Source of the DNA: Chara braunii | Taxonomy: Eukaryota > Streptophyta > Charophyceae > Charales > Characeae | Direction of reading: 5' to 3' | Assembly: GCA_003427395.1 (NCBI GenBank) | Contig: BFEA01000051.1 | Span: 1,870,625-1,890,995, forward strand | DNA length: 20,371 nt | Shown here: in pieces, positions 16,468-20,371 of the stretch | Numbering within the stretch: position 1 is the stretch's first letter | Layout: every line of letters begins with the position of its first letter | Position numbers and translations under genes: made by a program | The notes under the pieces: model-generated | The model's input: the letters and a program-made list of their open reading frames with translations, nothing else | Told to the model about the DNA's origin: nothing | The model's database searches: none

Positions 16468-16517
16468 CTGACATAGCTCTTTTTTTTTTTTTTTTTTTTT
16501 GTGACTGACATAGCTCT
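16468..16517. mobile_element. Poly(T)-only insertion with a 13-bp target-site duplication
   Basis: CTGACATAGCTCT at 16468-16480 is repeated exactly at 16505-16517. Between them is T20 plus GTGA and nothing else. This is the footprint expected of a target-primed reverse transcription event that copied only a poly(A) tail (on the minus strand) and then aborted. Slippage cannot easily create the 13-bp duplication. Confidence 0.8.
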
Positions 16518-17050
16518 AGGATCACCATTACCCTCAGATCAGCACAATTGTCATTTTAATATGATTTTAATATTTTATGCTTTTCATTTGATTTCTGGAT
16601 TTGTGTATTTCAACTGTCCATGAGCGTACCCACCGAGCTAGGCTCAGTGGTACAGATCAATATCATCGTTAAATCAACATGGGGATTACAGAAACACCCC
16701 CACACCCTTGGTATTGCTCGCAGATCGACATCGCCCGAAGATTATTATCACTCCGCAAACCGCATCAGCCCGAAATCGACATCGCAATCTGATATCGATT
16801 TCACTCTGGGAGAGAGCGATGTCTCGCCCTGGGATCGACAAGTTGCCTCAAACCACAGGTACTTAGGATCCTTTTTTTTTTCTTTTTTTTTTTTCCAAAC
16901 AAATGCTCCAGTCTATTCGTGGGGAGCAGCACGATCCTCTTCTTCCCATTGCCAAATTTTCCACTGCAGGTCAAGTTTCGCGGAACCAATGCGGGCACAA
17001 AAACGTTTTTTGGGGGCAGATAGTGCCGCCAGGCTCTTCGATCCACTAGG
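16518..17050. other. Spacer with a diverged ATCGACATCGC motif repeat
   Basis: ATCGACATCGC-like motifs occur at 16724, 16775 and 16834, with weaker forms at about 16648 and 16673. Poly(T) runs lie at 16871-16894. No gene is recognised. The motif reappears further on, at 17588-17930. Confidence 0.55.
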
Positions 17051-17185
17051 CCAACCCCTGAAATGTCACCCTTGAGATTGGCATTGCCTCTAAGCACCAC
17101 AAGCGGAGCGGTTATCAGGGACCCCCAGCCTCATTACTACCCCTCTGAACACTGCCAATCTCAAGGGTTACATTTCAGGGGTTGG
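17051..17185. repeat. Inverted repeat, 33-bp arms with one mismatch
   Basis: 17051-17083 (CCAACCCCTGAAATGTCACC at its start) is the inverse complement of 17153-17185, with a single G/A-type difference. The loop is 69 bp. It is the first of two adjacent foldback structures in this area. Confidence 0.93.
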
Positions 17186-17252
17186 GGTTGGGACAACTTG
17201 GGAGTAGTCCCAAGCCTCAGAGCACTTGTACTTCCGACCCCTGAAAAACCGC

Positions 17253-17398
17253 CATCGGGAAAAAGAGGCTTGGAAGTACCGGTACTCAGAGGCTTGGGAG
17301 TTCCGGTCCTCAGAGGCTTGGGACTACTCCCAAGCCTCTGAGCACTGGTACTTCCACCCCTCTGAGCACCAGTACTTTCAAGCCTCTTTTTCCCGATG
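17253..17398. repeat. 146-bp near-palindrome built of 24-bp units
   Basis: Arms 17253-17325 and 17326-17398 are inverse complements with about 10 mismatches in 73 positions and essentially no loop. Each arm contains successive 24-bp units beginning AGAGGCTTGG (about 17265, 17289 and 17313), so it is both a tandem array and a foldback. A partial outlying unit lies at about 17200-17230 (TTGGGAGTAGTCCCAAGCCT). The transcript of either strand would be a long hairpin with scattered mispairs. Reading frames here (on both strands, eight-residue periodic) are artefacts of the 24-bp period. Confidence 0.92.
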
Positions 17399-18186
17399 CC
17401 GATTTCTGCTGCGTGCCGATTTCTTTCACACTCGCACGAACGCGAAATCTCTTCTTCTTTCGCCTGGCGCCGCTGGCGTTTTTTACCCCCAAAAGTCGCA
17501 GGCCACGTACGGCCACACCGGAACAATTTGCCTGTGGAAAAAAAAATACCAATGGTTTAGAAGTTTGAACTGATATCTCACCCTGAAATTGACATTGCGT
17601 TGATGATGACAGCAAGAATATTAATTTAAAATCATTTTGCAATAAAGATGACGACTTGACGTCCCACGCTGAGATCCGCATTTTGCTGTAAAACAAAACA
17701 AAAAAATGATACGAGATTAACTTTGCTGACAAATCAATATTGTCATGAAAAAGTTGACCCCTCACACTGAGATCGGCATTTCGATCACGAGGTTGAAGAC
17801 TTCGCTGACGAATCGACGTCGCCGCCCCACCCCACCCACGATTGGCACGAAGATAAAAAGTGATACAACCCTGAGATTCAATGGCACTGTCGTATCGTAA
17901 AATAGAGATCGCCCGCCACATTGACATTGCCGGAGACACGGGCAGTTTACCCATACGGCGGCTTGTTAAACACACCCACCCGAGGGCTGTCAGCGCTCAC
18001 ACTCTAGTCATATGTACAGTTACTGATTCAAACACAAAGCGAACAAACTGCAGAACAATGCTCACTCTAGACTCTATCCGGCAGAGATAGACACGATAGG
18101 CTATAATAGCTATAGTCGTTGCTTACTGCAATGACTCAGAGACAGTACAGCAACAGCTCACGGAGGCCTACTGCAACCCCCTGACC
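17399..18186. other. Spacer with diverged repeat motif, no gene
   Basis: The motif 'CTGA.AT(C/T)G(A/G)CATT(G/T)' recurs in diverged form at about 17583, 17668, 17768 and 17915, and GCTGAC.AATC.A..T.G at about 17724 and 17803. Spacing is irregular. Open frames on the minus strand (17310-17975) have no recognisable domain and overlap the palindrome. 17930-18186 is unique sequence. Confidence 0.5.
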
Positions 18187-18302
18187 ACCCTCTGTTACAC
18201 GACGTAACGGTGGCGAATAATGCCCTGCATCTTCGCTTCCTGCCCCCCTCCTCTCCCATCTTTTGTACTTCCACTCACATAAGGCCTCTCTCCCAACCTC
18301 CA
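18187..18302 (+). repeat. Diverged duplication, copy 1
   Basis: CCCTCTGTTACAC at the start and CATAAGGCCTCTC near the end align in order with copy 2 at 18597-18702, about 410 bp away, with many substitutions and small indels. Confidence 0.75.
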
Positions 18303-18405
18303 ACCCTTGTGCCTTTCCCCTCATGAGGCGCGTCTTCAAACCTCTGCAATGGTCCAATTTTGCAGCGCCAACATATCGGTGCTGCATTTTGCTTGTTTAC
18401 CCCCC

Positions 18406-18520
18406 TCTCCACAGGAATATAAACTCGTAAACCCTTTCTTCCGCAAGAAGCCTACCCGTCCTCATCAGGTTTCTCCGAACCTCCGATTCTCCCGACTCCA
18501 CAGGAACGTAAACCCTTTTT
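18406..18520 (+). repeat. Nested direct repeat, 88-bp offset
   Basis: TCCACAGGAATATAAACTCG at about 18408 and TCCACAGGAACGTAAACCC at about 18496 head similar stretches, each followed by a CCCTTT.TTC.GCA motif. They lie between the two copies of the larger duplication. Confidence 0.75.
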
Positions 18521-18596
18521 TCTTCTGCATGAGCCCTTGCAGCACTGCATCTCGATGTCCGCTTAACTTCTCGCATGAGGCCCACCTCAACCTGTG

Positions 18597-18702
18597 ACCC
18601 TCTGCTACACCAACTAGCGGTGCCGAAAAACAAACTGCACGACCTCTTTCTTCCCTCTCCACTTGTACTCTCTTCCACTCATAAGGCCTCTCCCATCCTC
18701 CT
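18597..18702 (+). repeat. Diverged duplication, copy 2
   Basis: CCCTCTGCTACACCAACTAG at the start, TTGTACTCTCTTCCACTCAT and AAGGCCTCTCCCA toward the end, matching copy 1. The minus strand reads EWKR in this copy where copy 1 reads EWKY, but neither copy has recognisable coding potential. Confidence 0.75.
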
Positions 18703-18954
18703 ACCCTCACGAGAAGTCTCCCGACCTCCAACCTGGGTACTTCCTTCCTCAACGGCAGACTAAAACACTTTTTGTCGGTTCGAGCGAGTCGGGACCACGG
18801 CGATATAACTTAATAGGTCGAAGCATCAGAGCGGCCTCTCCCTACCTTCAATCCTTCACAACGTGGGACAGTGGCAGTCCCAAAATACACGATAGATTCC
18901 CTCTTTTTCAGCCCCGGTGTGTCCTCCACAAGCCCACAAATATGACAGAATCAC

Positions 18955-19374
18955 TTGGAGTACATTCATATGATGAGCTGTTTGTACCGTCCTCTGGAGT
19001 GGAAGAGGCAAAAGGTGGACACAGCGAATCGCCTGCGCTCCCCCACTACCAAATTTGAGCGTAGAACTTGCAGCCCAGTGTTGAGCAGATGGCCACCTCC
19101 TTTCTGCAAGACCACACTAAGGTCTTTCTTCCCCTCCATTGAAGATTACTCTTTCCCAAATGCACCTGACCGCAACTGCAGCCAGACCTGGAGGAATCTG
19201 ACTGCGATTACAGCCACAGACCTGGATGAACAAGATCCCCAGACCATTCAGTCACACTACGCTTTCCCAAATGCACCTGACCGCAATTACAGCCAAGACG
19301 TGGATGGATCTGACTGCAATGACATCCAGAGCTCAGTAGAAAAAAGTTTTGGCATGAGTTTGCAGTGCCCTTAA
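18955..19374 (+). CDS. Hypothetical 139-residue open frame with an internal peptide repeat
   Basis: Plus frame from ATG 18955 to TAA at 19372-19374. The N-terminal half is basic (WKRQKV, KFERR). The C-terminal half is acidic and contains YSFPNAPDRNCSQ (about 19148) and YAFPNAPDRNYSQ (about 19259), a 111-bp in-frame duplication. Substitutions between the copies partly preserve the peptide. There is no signal peptide, membrane segment or known family. It could be a fragment of an exon, but the duplicated frame alone does not prove coding, and neighbouring sequence is all repeats. Confidence 0.22.
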   Translation: MEYIHMMSCLYRPLEWKRQKVDTANRLRSPTTKFERRTCSPVLSRWPPPFCKTTLRSFFPSIEDYSFPNAPDRNCSQTWRNLTAITATDLDEQDPQTIQSHYAFPNAPDRNYSQDVDGSDCNDIQSSVEKSFGMSLQCP

Positions 19375-19573
19375 TCTCCCATGCCCGCAGACCTTAGCTG
19401 CACATAACTTCTCTGGCTCTTCCATTGCAGTACATGCACCGCCCTGCCATAGTCATTGCTATATACTACAACGCTGCAGCCTTCAGGCCGCTGCCACTTC
19501 TGCCCGTGCCATTGCAGGCCCAATGCAGGCACCGACCGTCGTCATCCGCTGCTGCCTGACGTAGCTCTCTGTC
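19375..19573. other. Intergenic, nothing recognised
   Basis: CA/TG and GCC-containing unique sequence with short internal echoes (TGCAGTACATGCACC, GCCACTTCTGCCCGTGCC). No gene or RNA was seen. Confidence 0.5.
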
Positions 19574-19660
19574 TTCAAGAACCAGGAACCTGGTCAAGAT
19601 AGAGCCCTTTATTCACATCATCACCCGATTTGTAAAAAAAGTATTCAAGAACCAGGAACC
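19574..19660 (+). mobile_element. Short A-tailed insertion flanked by 17-bp direct repeats
   Basis: TTCAAGAACCAGGAACC at 19574-19590 is repeated exactly at 19644-19660. The 53 bp between them ends TTTGTAAAAAAAGTA, a short A-run just before the second repeat. This matches a 5'-truncated retroposon with target-site duplication on the plus strand. A plain tandem duplication is the alternative. Confidence 0.6.
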
Positions 19661-19662
19661 AA

Positions 19663-19786
19663 TGGGCCTCGCTCCACGACTCTCCAAATGTGAGAAATGA
19701 GAATGAATCTTCCGCTATAACTTGAAAAGACACATTGCCAATGTTTTTGTCTTATGCGCATGTGGAGAGTAGCGGAGCGAGGCCCA
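19663..19786. mobile_element. MITE-like element with 28-bp terminal inverted repeats
   Basis: The 28 bp at 19663-19690 (starting TGGGCCTCGCTCC) are the inverse complement of 19759-19786, with three mismatches. The interior contains GAATGAATCTTCCGCT and TTTTTGTCTTATG, shared with the hairpin family at 4281-4826 and with 2929-3020. There is no coding capacity. It starts directly after the 17-bp repeat of the preceding insertion. No clear target-site duplication is seen. Confidence 0.75.
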
Positions 19787-20271
19787 ATGTCAACTAGCAC
19801 AGGAGACTTGCCGTCAATAACTCAATAAATATTAACCGTCGATAATTGCACAATCGACCGCCGATCATCCGGTGATTTTCCCGTCGACGTTTCCATAATG
19901 TAGAAAAGACTGGCATTCCTTGTTGCACTCCGAGATCTCGATAATTGTACAATGCATGCATGGGCCGTATCGCCTCAGATCCCAACTGCACCCGAAACAC
20001 ATCCTGTGAACTGCAAACTCTCTGTTGCTCCCCGAAACACGTCCTGCTATTCTTGTACATTTTCCACGTAGGCTGCTGGGACTACATCAAGAAAAAGACA
20101 TCCTTCATTCGCCAGAAACAGTACTACATGTCCCATGATTGCCATCGCTGCAAAAAGGACAGTGGAAAACCATGTCCTGGTTCTTGTTATCTACAACTAA
20201 TCCACAGCATTTGAGCACAGGATCATACACACTCCCAACACACAAACTCTCTCTCTTCCCCCCCCCTCTCT
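19787..20271. other. Intergenic with small direct repeats, no gene
   Basis: TCGATAATTG.ACAAT occurs at about 19838 and 19937, and CCCGAAACAC.TCCTG at about 19990 and 20032. Open frames here (plus 19945-20214, minus 19794-20060) have no recognisable domain. Confidence 0.5.
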
Positions 20272-20272
20272 C

Positions 20273-20371
<99 letters not shown>
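20250..20371. repeat. (CTGT)n followed by (CT)n microsatellite at the window end
   Basis: CTCTCTCT with a C8 interruption, then about nine TCTG tetramers (20275-20311), then pure (CT)n to the last base. It mirrors the tract that opens the window, on the same strand. Confidence 0.97.

Noticed and set aside
17226-17573. Eight-residue repeat protein frames on both strands across the palindrome
   Set aside because: The periodicity follows from the 24-bp DNA unit, and both strands are open only because of it.
1-20371. CRISPR array, bacterial operon, prophage or rRNA genes
   Set aside because: No regularly spaced identical repeats with unique spacers, no operon-like gene packing and no rRNA-like sequence. 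All features are of eukaryotic repeat-rich DNA.

Overview
This window looks like nuclear, non-genic, repeat-rich DNA from a plant-lineage eukaryote, possibly a charophyte-type green alga. The grounds are three degraded non-LTR (LINE) retrotransposons, a block of plant-type mitochondrial DNA (tRNA-Asp, tRNA-Ser and tRNA-Ala plus group II intron maturase fragments), long homopolymers, and abundant (CT)n/(AG)n and (TG)n microsatellites. The organism assignment is inference. I see no intact host protein-coding gene. Most open frames are low-complexity or shadow frames.

Layout. 1-85 is a (CT)n tract that opens the window, and a matching tract closes it (20312-20371). 621-735 is (TA)-rich. 735-1310 is a hierarchical minisatellite built on GTCAACA. 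1311-2700 holds nothing recognisable. 2714-2808 is a 51-bp tandem duplication. 3262-3510 is the C-terminal tail of a LINE ORF2 on the plus strand. 3976-4058 is a GC-rich minisatellite. 4200-4915 is a field of microsatellites interspersed with copies of a short hairpin element. 5489-5567 is another 51-bp duplication. About 6017-6930 is a mitochondrial-derived mosaic, followed by fragments separated by poly(A) runs up to 7250.

7250-13195 is one nearly full-span but dead LINE on the minus strand (LINE-A). Reading down in coordinate it has an ORF1-like region (about 13.2-11.75 kb), an APE endonuclease domain (11.81-10.8 kb), a reverse transcriptase (10.77-9.2 kb), a C-terminal zinc-knuckle/tail (to 7616), a 3' UTR, and a double poly(A) tail (poly-T on plus, 7250-7334). 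It carries stops, frameshifts, a 209-bp duplication inside the RT, a triplicated ORF1 segment, loss of the xADD active-site block, and an E-to-A change in the endonuclease. Directly upstream and in the same orientation is a second, 5'-truncated LINE (LINE-B, 13199-15748) that keeps a FADD motif but has stops and lacks its 3' end.

15.75-18 kb is AT-rich and homopolymer-rich spacer with a poly(T)-only insertion flanked by a 13-bp duplication, a 33-bp inverted repeat, and a 146-bp palindrome made of 24-bp units. 18.1-20.2 kb holds diverged duplications, a small open frame with an internal peptide repeat, a short A-tailed insertion flanked by 17-bp repeats, and a MITE-like element related to the hairpin family at 4.3-4.8 kb.

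Nothing here forms a working pathway. The biology is genome decay: retrotransposition with target-primed signatures, organelle DNA capture, and local tandem or inverted duplication.
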